A DNA stretch of 21,880 bases from JBIOJB01 sp044450465 (GTDB lineage: Bacteria; Chloroflexota; Dormibacteria; Dormibacterales; Dormibacteraceae). The translations under genes and the position numbers were made by a program. Positions 1 through 6,608 of the stretch are shown one piece after another (the first letter of the stretch is position 1; each line of letters starts with the position of its first letter). Where the stretch lies: positions 1 through 21,880 of the forward strand of contig JBIOJB010000051.1 of assembly GCA_044450465.1 (NCBI GenBank), read 5' to 3'. The notes beneath the pieces were generated by a model that ran no database searches, had not been told where the DNA came from, and saw only the letters and a list, made by a program, of their open reading frames with translations.

Positions 1-177
1 ACAACTGAAAGGCATCGTGGTCGACAACACCGAGCTCTTCAACCAACGGCTCCAGGAGTGGGAGCACTTTTACAACTTCGACCGTCCACACGGCGGCCTC
101 GGAGGTCAAACTCCTTACGAGCGTCTGCGCGAGCGGACCAATGCCTCGAGTGTCCCCGATCTACGTCAGATGAACAT
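1..177 (+). pseudogene. 3' end of an integrase-core (IS3/IS481-like) transposase
   Basis: The frame is open from the window edge and encodes the C-terminal end of a DDE integrase-type transposase. The signature is FNQRLQEWEHFYNFDRPH followed by GGLGGQTPYERLRER, the usual last segment of IS3/IS481-like enzymes, where FYN..RPH..L....P lies just past the catalytic Glu. The upstream catalytic part is outside the window. The frame does not stop where transposases normally end: it runs through a tRNA fragment (177-210) and the repeats and ends at 259. The residues after about position 145 are therefore probably not native. I annotate it as a broken or edge-truncated transposase; an intact upstream part cannot be excluded. 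Confidence 0.75.
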
Positions 178-210
178 GGTCGGGGGCCCGGGATTTGAAC
201 CCGGGGCCTT
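177..210 (-). tRNA. 3' tRNA fragment (T-arm, acceptor strand and CCA), possibly tRNA-Pro
   Basis: On the minus strand a perfect T-arm is visible: a 5-bp CCGGG/CCCGG stem (204-200 and 192-188) closing the loop TTCAAAT (199-193). It is followed by a 7-nt acceptor strand GCCCCCG (187-181), discriminator A (180) and encoded CCA (179-177). The matching 5' acceptor strand, D-arm and a credible anticodon arm are absent; that space is filled by an 11-bp tandem repeat. It is therefore a fragment, not a functional gene. A G at position 72 of the acceptor and A73 resemble tRNA-Pro, but this identity is inferred. tRNA 3' ends are common integration sites, so this could be an attachment-site scar. Confidence 0.7.
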
Positions 211-216
211 GATCCG

Positions 217-246
217 CGGTTGTAGTGCGGTTGTAGTGCGGTTGTA
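217..246. repeat. 11-bp tandem repeat (CGGTTGTAGTG, about 2.7 copies)
   Basis: CGGTTGTAGTG occurs at 217-227 and 228-238, with a partial third copy CGGTTGTA at 239-246 and a degenerate TTGTAGTA after it. The array sits between the tRNA fragment and the first codon of the antitoxin gene (272). It could be an autoregulatory operator for that toxin-antitoxin pair, or slippage at an integration scar. Confidence 0.8.
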
Positions 247-271
247 TGAGTTGTTGTAGTATGTAGCGACA

Positions 272-517
272 ATGCTGACAGTGCCTGAAGCCGCCCGCCG
301 TACAAAACGCGACCCGGAAACCGTCCGCCGCTGGATCCGTTCGGGCAGGCTTAAGGCGACCCGAATCGGCACGCAGCACCTGATCGACGAGAACGACTTG
401 GCGCGTCTCACAGACGACGCTACTCTGCCAGTTCCACCATCTTGGAATCGGACGGCCACTGGCGAGCGCATGCCCGACGTATTGGCTGCGATTCGCTCCT
501 CGCGCTCCGCTCGCTGA
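272..517 (+). CDS. Excisionase/MerR-type helix-turn-helix antitoxin (VapB-like)
   Basis: This 81-residue protein has an N-terminal winged helix-turn-helix of the excisionase/MerR type (residues 1-48). It begins LTVPEAARRTKRDPETVRRW and continues GRLKATRIGTQHLIDENDL, the usual DNA-recognition helix and wing. The remaining 30 residues, rich in Pro and Arg, would be the toxin-binding tail. One base separates its stop from the PIN-domain gene, so the pair is almost certainly a type II toxin-antitoxin module. HTH proteins of this type paired with PIN toxins are common in high-GC soil bacteria. The ATG at 272 lies just after an 11-bp tandem repeat, which may be its own operator. Confidence 0.8.
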   Translation: MLTVPEAARRTKRDPETVRRWIRSGRLKATRIGTQHLIDENDLARLTDDATLPVPPSWNRTATGERMPDVLAAIRSSRSAR

Positions 518-518
518 C

Positions 519-911
519 TTGCTGGTTGTCGACGCTGCGGTCGTAATTACCGCCTGCCTTTCCGAGGCAGGGCTGAAAGTCCTTGGACGCGAAGAGCACG
601 TGGCGCCTCAGTTGATGTGGTCCGAGGCTTCATCGGTGCTGCATGAACTTCGGTGGCGCAAGGAAATCTCTGGCGAGCTGGCAAGCATCGCGCTGGAAAG
701 ACTGGCTGCTGCTGATGTCAGCCCTCGACGGCCCAAGGGCCTAACAGAAGAAGCGTGGCGCGTTGCCGACCGCCTGGGGTGGGCCAAGACCTACGACGCG
801 GAATACCTCGCCTTGGCACGGTTGCTAAAGTGCCGGCTCTTGACTACGGATGCGAAGCTGAAAGCGGGCGGGTCTGGCATCGTGAGGGTCATCGGGCCGG
901 CTGAACTGTAG
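519..911 (+). CDS. PIN-domain ribonuclease toxin (VapC-like)
   Basis: This 130-residue PIN-domain protein starts with TTG one base after the antitoxin stop, which implies translational coupling. The acidic PIN residues are all visible: Asp5 in LVVDAAV, Glu in WSEASSVLHE, Asp in TYDAEYLALA and Asp in LLTTDAKL. These form the Mg-binding site of VapC-type endoribonucleases, which cleave tRNA or rRNA when the antitoxin is degraded. Length is normal for VapC (about 130). An ATG-less start directly after the antitoxin is consistent with making toxin from coupled translation only. The RNA target cannot be told from sequence. Confidence 0.85.
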   Translation: MLVVDAAVVITACLSEAGLKVLGREEHVAPQLMWSEASSVLHELRWRKEISGELASIALERLAAADVSPRRPKGLTEEAWRVADRLGWAKTYDAEYLALARLLKCRLLTTDAKLKAGGSGIVRVIGPAEL

Positions 912-1024
912 CCCCGCCTTCAGGAGGAGCAAGAACCGCAGATCTCATCCCTATTGCGGCGCAGTTGCTCCTTTGTTGCTGCACCAGCATTCGATCTGGC
1001 GCCTGGTTGGAGCATCTGAATTCT

Positions 1025-1870
1025 TTAGTGCGGCTGAGTGTCGCTGGCGGCTGTTCTGCGGCTGTGCTCGAACTTGGTCCAGGCAGAGAGACCGAGCAGT
1101 ACCGCGGCCAGCAGGATCATGTCGATCGCCTCGAGGGTAATGGAGAAGATCCATAAGAAGAAACTGCCCAGTAACAGGGCGAGGATCAAATAACCCAACC
1201 TACCCGTCGTGACTGGACCCGATGGACCGAGCCCCTCGTTCGGGCGCGGCGCGTGGAGGAGATGGGAAATTCCTTGCCCCCGTTTTCCATTGCGGGCAAG
1301 GCCGGGCGCAAGGTGTAGGTACAGGGCTCGCTCGGTGCAGAGCGCAAAAGCGAGTGCGATGAGGGCAGCTCGGTCGGGGTCGGCGGCCAGTGCGGGGGAG
1401 ATCCGCATTTTGCCGGAGGTGGCGCTCCCGGTCTTGGGCGCCATCGAGAGGAGGATGCTGCCGTCGGCGGCCTCCAGCACACCGTTCGTGGTTGGTAGGC
1501 CAAGGAGAGTTTTAGGTCGCCAGGTCAGCACGCGCCCGCCGGCAGTGGTAATGGTGCCGGCGAACAAGGAAGTGGACCAGGCGGTTAGGGTGAACCCCGC
1601 GGCGCTGACCGAGGTGCCGGCCTTCCAAACCACGGCTTGGAGCGGAGAGGCGGTCAGATCCATATGCGCAAAGTAGGTGCCCTCTCCAGCTTCCAGGGTG
1701 ACGTCGAAGAATACGAGCTTTTCCCACTTGCACTGTGCGGTGACCACCGCTTCAGAACCGCGAAACAAGACATATTGAAGGTCGCCTGCAACTGGGATGA
1801 CCGGGCTGGAATCAACCTCCCAATGGAGGTCGGCGCCGCCAAGCTCAGAAAAGGAGACATGAAGCAGCAT
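1025..1870 (-). CDS. Hypothetical protein with C-terminal transmembrane pair
   Basis: This is a 281-residue protein I cannot assign firmly. Residues 1-190 look like a soluble beta-rich domain. The segment around residues 115-150 (VLTWRPKTLLG, then VLEAADGSILLSM) faintly recalls LURP-one/tubby-like beta-barrels, but this is weak. The C-terminus has two hydrophobic segments (about 226-243, LGYLILALLLGSFFLWIF, and 248-263, IDMILLAAVLLGLSAW), followed by a basic tail. The ATG overlaps the TAA stop of the upstream gene (TAATG), so the two are co-translated. There is no link to the sugar locus. Confidence 0.6.
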   Translation of the reverse strand: MLLHVSFSELGGADLHWEVDSSPVIPVAGDLQYVLFRGSEAVVTAQCKWEKLVFFDVTLEAGEGTYFAHMDLTASPLQAVVWKAGTSVSAAGFTLTAWSTSLFAGTITTAGGRVLTWRPKTLLGLPTTNGVLEAADGSILLSMAPKTGSATSGKMRISPALAADPDRAALIALAFALCTERALYLHLAPGLARNGKRGQGISHLLHAPRPNEGLGPSGPVTTGRLGYLILALLLGSFFLWIFSITLEAIDMILLAAVLLGLSAWTKFEHSRRTAASDTQPH

Positions 1871-2262
1871 TAGAAAGACACGGAATGGTTCCCCGTCACC
1901 ATCACGTAGCCCATGAACCCCATGAGGGCGATGATGCCAAGGATGATTAGCGCCAGAGGCAGAATGGCGAGGATGATGCCGATGCCAGCTATCCGGCGAT
2001 CTCGCTTTGAGGTTTTCGGCAGAGAGTTAAGAGCCCCGCGACCGAAGTTGATGGCGACGATGGACGTCACGGGCACAACGAGCAGCAATGGGGTCGGTAG
2101 GAGCACGTACGAGAGTAACGCCAGACCCAGACAGGCCAGGGCGGCAGAGGTTAGCAGCGGTGACGATGAGACCGAAGCAGCAGGCACCCAGCTCGCTCCG
2201 GTCCACCACCATTGCCGATCCTCGGAGAGTTGAGGCTTGCCGCCGGTACTGACGTGTGACAC
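1870..2262 (-). CDS. Small membrane protein with DUF2510-like N-terminal motif
   Basis: This 130-residue protein has a short cytosolic N-terminus with LSEDRQWWWTGASWVPA, resembling the DUF2510 type of tryptophan motif (DG..WWWNG..W) common in actinobacterial and related small membrane proteins. Two or three transmembrane stretches follow: about residues 36-56, 58-72, and a long one at 93-120 (GIGIILAILPLALIILGIIA). The layout resembles DUF2510/DUF4190 proteins of unknown function. It starts with GTG at 2262. Its stop overlaps the next gene's ATG by one base (TAATG), forming a two-gene operon. Confidence 0.65.
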   Translation of the reverse strand: MSHVSTGGKPQLSEDRQWWWTGASWVPAASVSSSPLLTSAALACLGLALLSYVLLPTPLLLVVPVTSIVAINFGRGALNSLPKTSKRDRRIAGIGIILAILPLALIILGIIALMGFMGYVMVTGNHSVSF

Positions 2263-3055
2263 GTGAACCTCGCAGCCCGCTAGGGTTGGTTCTGAAGAGG
2301 CCCTTCGATCGGGCGGAATCCGTCGCCGGTCCAGAGAGCCGTTACGTCGAGGGAGGGTTCTCCGCCTCGTATCTCTGGGCTATGCCCAGCCACGGCAGGC
2401 GCTACCACGTTCATGTATGTGTACGGTCTACGGAGACTGTGATGCTAAGTCGCCATGCAATACCACTGCGCCAGCCCCATCGGTCTTGAGGGCATCAGTG
2501 GCTGGATTCGAGTTCGGATTTGGCTCCGGGCGTCGACCACCTCATAAGCGAGGTTGTTGCTGTCCAGGAATTGTGACCCCGGTGTGACCGGCGGCCGCGT
2601 CAGCCGGTCGAAATCGGCGATTTTGAACTCGATATCGGAGCCTTATCGGTAGCAATCGTCGCGCCTCAGATCGCAGGGGCAGATCCTGCGCATACCGAGC
2701 AAGCGCGGCCCTGCCGACCCAGCCGGTAGGTGGGAGAAGCTCGTTGCGACGGCCCCCGAGGGTGACGTCTAGAACTTCACCCCTTACGAACGCTCAGGGG
2801 CCACCGCAAGTTGAGTGTAAGGCCGTCTGGGCAAAATGTTTCAGGATTTATTACGGTCGAGTGTCAGGCGTCGCTCGCACGCTTTTTGACCCGGGAACGC
2901 CCCCATTCAGCCCGCCGCTCGACGCTTCTTGGGTCCAGCCATCGCCGCGACCCTGTTCGCACTCCCGCCGCACTGGACCCGGAACCCTGATCTCCAGCTG
3001 GCGGTCGAGGCCGGAGGCGGTCGAGGCCGAGTCAAGGTCTTTGACTGGAGCAACG
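2263..3055. other. Intergenic stretch without a supportable gene
   Basis: Short open frames exist on the plus strand (for example 2256-2489, and the 5' extension of the ABC ATPase frame from 2744). Neither shows a recognisable domain, signal sequence or ribosome-binding site. The composition is mixed and I see no RNA gene or clear terminator. It separates the accessory left flank from the sugar locus and should contain the promoter of the ABC ATPase/HAD unit, but I cannot place it. Confidence 0.5.
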
Positions 3056-3856
3056 GTGAGGGTTAAGGTTGCTGCGGCAATGGAGGCGGCAGTCGTGGAC
3101 ACCGGAACACCCATCCTGGCTGTCCGCAACGTCTCCAAGTCGTATGGCGGCGTGGCCGCCGTCAACGACGTGACGCTCGAATTTCCGCCGGGATCAGTCA
3201 CGGCGATCGTCGGCGACAACGGAGCCGGCAAATCGACGCTGATCAAGATCCTCTCGGGTGTCATTCAGCCTGACACCGGCCATCTGGAGATCGACGGTCA
3301 TCTGGTCCGCTTCGCATCACCCCACACCGCCAGGGTGCTCGGCGTAGAGACCGTGCACCAGGATCTGGCGCTGGCGGATCACCGGGACGTTGCGGAGAAC
3401 CTATTCATGGGCCGGGAGCTCGAGCACGGAATCGGTCCGCTGGGCATCCTCGCAAAAAGGCGCATGCGAACTGAGGCGAGCCGAGCGATAGCAGACCTGC
3501 AAGTCCGGATCCCGTCGGTGCGTCACGAGGTGCGCAAGCTCTCTGGTGGCCAGCGTCAGGCGATCGCAATCGGCCGCGCCGTCTACTGGGGATCTCGCGT
3601 TCTAATCATGGACGAGCCGATGGCCGCGCTCGGGCTGCACGAAGCCGGGCGCGTGCAGGAGCTCATCGGGCGCCTGCGCGAGCGGTCAATCACCCAGATC
3701 ATCGTCAGCCACAACCTCGATCATGTCTTCTCGCTGTCGACGCGGATCGCGGTGATGCGGCTCGGGCGCCTGGTTGCGATCAAGGAGACCGCAACCACTA
3801 ACCGCGAGGAGATCGTGCGGACGGTGGCGGGCCTCGCCGGGACCACAGCGGCATAG
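3056..3856 (+). CDS. Sugar ABC transporter ATP-binding protein (single-domain, RbsA/FrcA-like)
   Basis: This is a 266-residue ATPase that would drive import through the RbsC-like permease encoded on the other strand. In order: Walker A GDNGAGKST (53-61), Q-loop TVHQDLAL (99-106), signature LSGGQRQ (162-168), Walker B VLIMDEP (182-188) and H-loop His219 (IIVSHN). MDEPMAALG with the LSGGQRQ.VAI pattern is typical of the ribose/xylose/fructose (CUT2) class. Most CUT2 ATPases are about 500-residue tandem proteins; this has one cassette, like FrcA. The frame is open from 2744, but the GTG at 3056 has a GGAG five bases upstream, so I chose it; ATG 3080 is the alternative (258 residues). It overlaps the next gene at its stop. 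Confidence 0.9.
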   Translation: MRVKVAAAMEAAVVDTGTPILAVRNVSKSYGGVAAVNDVTLEFPPGSVTAIVGDNGAGKSTLIKILSGVIQPDTGHLEIDGHLVRFASPHTARVLGVETVHQDLALADHRDVAENLFMGRELEHGIGPLGILAKRRMRTEASRAIADLQVRIPSVRHEVRKLSGGQRQAIAIGRAVYWGSRVLIMDEPMAALGLHEAGRVQELIGRLRERSITQIIVSHNLDHVFSLSTRIAVMRLGRLVAIKETATTNREEIVRTVAGLAGTTAA

Positions 3857-4509
3857 ACGTTCGAGCCTTCCTCTTCGACCTCGACGGCGTTCTCGTCGAC
3901 ACCACCAGGATCATCCACCGAGGTTGGGAGATCTTTGCCTCGGAGCGAGGCCTTTCGGTCCCCGAAGCTGACTACCCGCGCTTCGTCTACGGCCGGCGGA
4001 CACGCGAGATCCTGGTCGATTACTTCAAACTTTCCGCCGCCCAGGCGGACCAGCTGATCGCTCGCGGCCTGGACGACAAGACCGACCTCGTCGCCCAGGA
4101 GGGCTTATCGGAGATACCCGGCGCCGTCGACTTTGTCCGGGCGTCGCGGTCGTTGGGCCTGCGGCTTGCGGTCGCCAGCTCGGCCTCGGCCCCCAACGTG
4201 AGGCTTGCGCTGCGCGCACTTGGTCTGCTTGACCAGTTCGATGCCGTCGTGACTTCGGGTGATGTACAGCGCGGGAAACCGGCGCCTGATCCATATGTGG
4301 AGGCGGCCCGGCGCCTTGGCGTGAGCCCTAGCGAGGCCATAGTGTTTGAGGACACGACTTTCGGCATTTCGGCCGCGCATGCCGCCGGCGCCAGATGCGT
4401 TGGGATCGCGACGACGCTGACGCGAGATCAGCTCTCGGAAGCGGACCTGGTGATCGACGACTTTCGCGCCGTCGAGCCCGCCGGGGTGATCAGAGACCTC
4501 GGCGCTTGA
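3853..4509 (+). CDS. HAD-superfamily phosphatase / beta-phosphoglucomutase-like, no canonical start codon
   Basis: The 218-codon frame encodes a complete HAD subfamily-I protein. Motif I is FLFDLDGVLVDTT near residues 6-18 with nucleophile Asp9 and acid/base Asp11, motif II is VASSAS, motif III is the Lys of RGKPAPDPY, and motif IV is FEDTTFG. A helical cap lies between motifs I and II. Length matches beta-phosphoglucomutase/sugar-phosphatase proteins. The domain begins just four residues after the only possible start, an ATA codon overlapping the ATPase stop (GCATAG). No ATG, GTG, TTG or CTG exists between the preceding in-frame stop (3799) and motif I. It may start at AUA, arise by -1 frameshifting from the ATPase, or reflect a sequence error. 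The role is probably sugar-phosphate dephosphorylation or mutation in this pathway. Confidence 0.82.
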   Translation: MDVRAFLFDLDGVLVDTTRIIHRGWEIFASERGLSVPEADYPRFVYGRRTREILVDYFKLSAAQADQLIARGLDDKTDLVAQEGLSEIPGAVDFVRASRSLGLRLAVASSASAPNVRLALRALGLLDQFDAVVTSGDVQRGKPAPDPYVEAARRLGVSPSEAIVFEDTTFGISAAHAAGARCVGIATTLTRDQLSEADLVIDDFRAVEPAGVIRDLGA

Positions 4510-4696
4510 TCTCCTCGGTCGCCGCCTCCAGGCGCCAGATCTCGATGTAGGTCCAGGGCCGGCGCCTGGGACGTACGCCGGCGGCCGGCTTGGGGGCTCC
4601 GGGGCGGCGGGCTTCGAGCTCCGCGTGCACGCGCAGCAGGGCCTCGTCGGGCAAAGCGACGACCGAGGCCTTCGCTCCTTCCGCGGCGCTGCTCAT
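4490..4696 (-). CDS. 68-residue orphan protein with Pro-rich linker and C-terminal helix
   Basis: This is the last gene of the long minus-strand operon. Its ATG overlaps the stop of the LacC-like kinase (ATGA), the same four-base overlap seen elsewhere in the operon, so it is very likely translated. I do not recognise a family. It has an N-terminal helix (about residues 14-29, LPDEALLRVHAELEAR), a Pro/Gly/Arg-rich linker (30-47) and a C-terminal, probably amphipathic helix (WTYIEIWRLEAATEEIKRRG, about 48-67). A flexible linker plus terminal amphipathic helix is the architecture of microcompartment encapsulation peptides, so a cargo-adaptor role is possible but unproven. Its 3' end overlaps the convergent HAD gene by 20 bases. 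Confidence 0.65.
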   Translation of the reverse strand: MSSAAEGAKASVVALPDEALLRVHAELEARRPGAPKPAAGVRPRRRPWTYIEIWRLEAATEEIKRRGL

Positions 4697-5622
4697 GCCG
4701 CCTGCCGCCTCGCGTGCACGAGCGGAGCCAATTCGCGCACCTTCGCCGGGTCGAGATGGCCGGCGCCGAACTGCAGCACGCTTGCGGCGGCGGCGGCCCC
4801 CGCCTGGACCAAGGCAGCCTCAAATCCCAGCGATCTTGAGAGCGCGACGACCAGGCCGGCGGTAAAAGCGTCGCCCGCACCGACTGCATTGAGCGCTTTC
4901 TGTCTCGGCACGGTGACGCGCCAGCAGTCTGCGCCGAAGCATGCCACCGCTCCCCGGGCGCCAATCGTCACCACGCAGGCCTCAGCACCTTGCTTCACGG
5001 CGGCGCGTGCCATGGCGAGGGGATCGCTGTTGCGTGACAGGAGTCCGGATTCGGCCATCTCCTCCTGGGTCGCCTTCAAGATGAACGGCTTCTCGGCCAG
5101 TGCTGGCAGGACCGCCCGGCCGTGGCTGTCCACGACGCAGCGCACGCCTGCTTCGTTGCAGACGGCGACGAGACGGCTGAGGTACTTCGGGTCGACACCC
5201 GTGGGCAAACCCCCGGCGACCACGGCATACGAGCAGCCCGGCAGCAGCTCCGTCCGCAACAGTGAGATCAGCTCGTCGAAGCAGGAGTCGGGCTGGTCGA
5301 GACCCTTCTCGTACACCATCACCGACCGCCCATCGTCGCCTGTCACGACATACGTGGTGCGGCTTTCGCGCGCGCTCGTCACGAAGCGTGGGTTGAGCCC
5401 TTCGCCGGCCGCCTGCTCGACGATCCATCGACCCGCATGACCGCCGGCGACCCCGGTGGTGTGCACGTCGGCTCCCAACGTGTGCGCCGCCCTCGCCACG
5501 TTGAGACCCTTGCCGCCCGCCAATGCAAGGACCTCCAGCGGGCGCAGGATCTCACCGATCACGACGTTGGAGACTCGCGCCGTGCGATCGACGGCCGGAT
5601 TCGGCGTGATGCACAGGATCAT
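4693..5622 (-). CDS. PfkB-family kinase, tagatose-6-phosphate/fructose-1-phosphate kinase-like (LacC/FruK type)
   Basis: A 309-residue kinase of the LacC/FruK branch of the PfkB family, which phosphorylates a ketohexose phosphate at C1 or C6 with ATP. Supporting motifs are ITPNPAVDRT at residues 5-14, the substrate loop GGKGLNVA (36-43) and the ATP/anion-hole motif VGAGDAF (247-253) with catalytic Asp251. Full length for the family. Its ATG overlaps the TGA of the upstream PfkB gene by four bases and its own stop overlaps the small orphan gene. With the LacD-type aldolase at the far end of the locus it could form a tagatose-6-phosphate-like or sulfofructose-like kinase/aldolase pair. The exact substrate is not resolvable by eye. 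Confidence 0.85.
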   Translation of the reverse strand: MILCITPNPAVDRTARVSNVVIGEILRPLEVLALAGGKGLNVARAAHTLGADVHTTGVAGGHAGRWIVEQAAGEGLNPRFVTSARESRTTYVVTGDDGRSVMVYEKGLDQPDSCFDELISLLRTELLPGCSYAVVAGGLPTGVDPKYLSRLVAVCNEAGVRCVVDSHGRAVLPALAEKPFILKATQEEMAESGLLSRNSDPLAMARAAVKQGAEACVVTIGARGAVACFGADCWRVTVPRQKALNAVGAGDAFTAGLVVALSRSLGFEAALVQAGAAAAASVLQFGAGHLDPAKVRELAPLVHARRQAA

Positions 5623-6608
5623 CGGCGGGTCGCCGCCGGGACGCTCGCGATCTCAGCCGCAACGGCGGCCGGACCCGCGATCCGCTCTGCTCCGCCCCGG
5701 CCGGCCAGCGTGATCGCGGCGACCGCGGTGGCATATCTCGCCGCCTCGGCTGCCGAGGCCCCGTTCAATAAAGAGGCAAGGAAGCCGGCATCGAAGGCGT
5801 CGCCCGCCCCGACCGATTCCACCACCTGTTCGGCAGGGATCTCGATCGCCGGCTGCACCACGACCTCTCTGCCGTCGCTGACGAGTGCGCCCTTGGGGCC
5901 CAGCTTGATTGCCACGACCTTCGGCCCTGACCGCAGCGCCGCCTTCAGGGCAAGCTCGGGGTCATCGGTGCCGAAGATGTTGCGCGATTCGCGCTCATCG
6001 CAAAAGAAGACATCGACGTGAGGCAGCACGTCGGCGAAATGCGGCAGCCAGGGTGCCGGCATGTCGGTCAAAGGAAACTGCGGATCCAGGGCTGTCATCA
6101 CGCCTGCCGCCCGGGCCCGCTGGAACGTCGGGGCAATGTTGCGATGCCACATGTTGGGGAAGTGCAGCAGGCCGCCGCAATGAAGCAGCGAGAGGCCTTC
6201 GAAGTTATTCAATGGAATTGGATCGGGCCATGGTTCGAAGCTCGGCAGCCGGTAAGTCATCGGACGCTTGGCGCCACCGAAAAGGAGCATGTAGATCGCG
6301 ATCGCGGTATTGCCGGGCGAGGTTCTCGAGAGCGAAGTACCGATGCCTGCAAGCTCAACCGATCGCTTCAGCTGCAGGCCAAAAGGGTCCTCGCCAAAGG
6401 TCGTGCAGACCTCGACGTGCACACCCAGCAGCTCCAGCGCCTGAATCGTGTACCCAATCGATCCCGCGACGAGGAAGTCGACCTCGGATGGTCCGACCCA
6501 CGCGTTGAGCTCTTCGGCGTTGAGTGGGGCATGGCCGCGCACGAACAGGTCGACGTTCACCGGGCCGATGACGACGGCTCGGTGGGGCGCCTTTGCCGCT
6601 CGATCCAT
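5619..6608 (-). CDS. PfkB/ribokinase-family carbohydrate kinase
   Basis: A 329-residue ribokinase-like sugar kinase. The N-terminus has VVIGPVNVDLFVRG (residues 12-25), the first strand and substrate Asp. The C-terminal signature VGAGDAFDAGF (266-276) carries the anion hole and catalytic base Asp270. It is distinct from the LacC-like neighbour, lacking TPNPAVD and the GGKG loop; AGSIGYT (48-54) takes that place. It would be the first kinase, acting on the free imported sugar, or a nucleoside or ketose kinase. The ATG shares its A with the TGA of the SIS gene (TGATG), so translation is coupled and I prefer it to upstream starts. Confidence 0.85.
   Translation of the reverse strand: MDRAAKAPHRAVVIGPVNVDLFVRGHAPLNAEELNAWVGPSEVDFLVAGSIGYTIQALELLGVHVEVCTTFGEDPFGLQLKRSVELAGIGTSLSRTSPGNTAIAIYMLLFGGAKRPMTYRLPSFEPWPDPIPLNNFEGLSLLHCGGLLHFPNMWHRNIAPTFQRARAAGVMTALDPQFPLTDMPAPWLPHFADVLPHVDVFFCDERESRNIFGTDDPELALKAALRSGPKVVAIKLGPKGALVSDGREVVVQPAIEIPAEQVVESVGAGDAFDAGFLASLLNGASAAEAARYATAVAAITLAGRGGAERIAGPAAVAAEIASVPAATRR

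Noticed and set aside
177..259. Tail of the transposase frame reading VGGPGFEPGA as protein
   Set aside because: This is the typical false translation of a tRNA 3' end, here confirmed by the T-arm and CCA.
2256..2489. Plus-strand 77-codon frame in the gap
   Set aside because: No recognisable domain, no credible ribosome-binding site, and composition unlike neighbouring genes.
2744..3055. 112-codon N-terminal extension of the ABC ATPase frame
   Set aside because: It has no domain or signal sequence, and the GTG at 3056 with GGAG five bases upstream starts right at the usual ATPase N-terminus.
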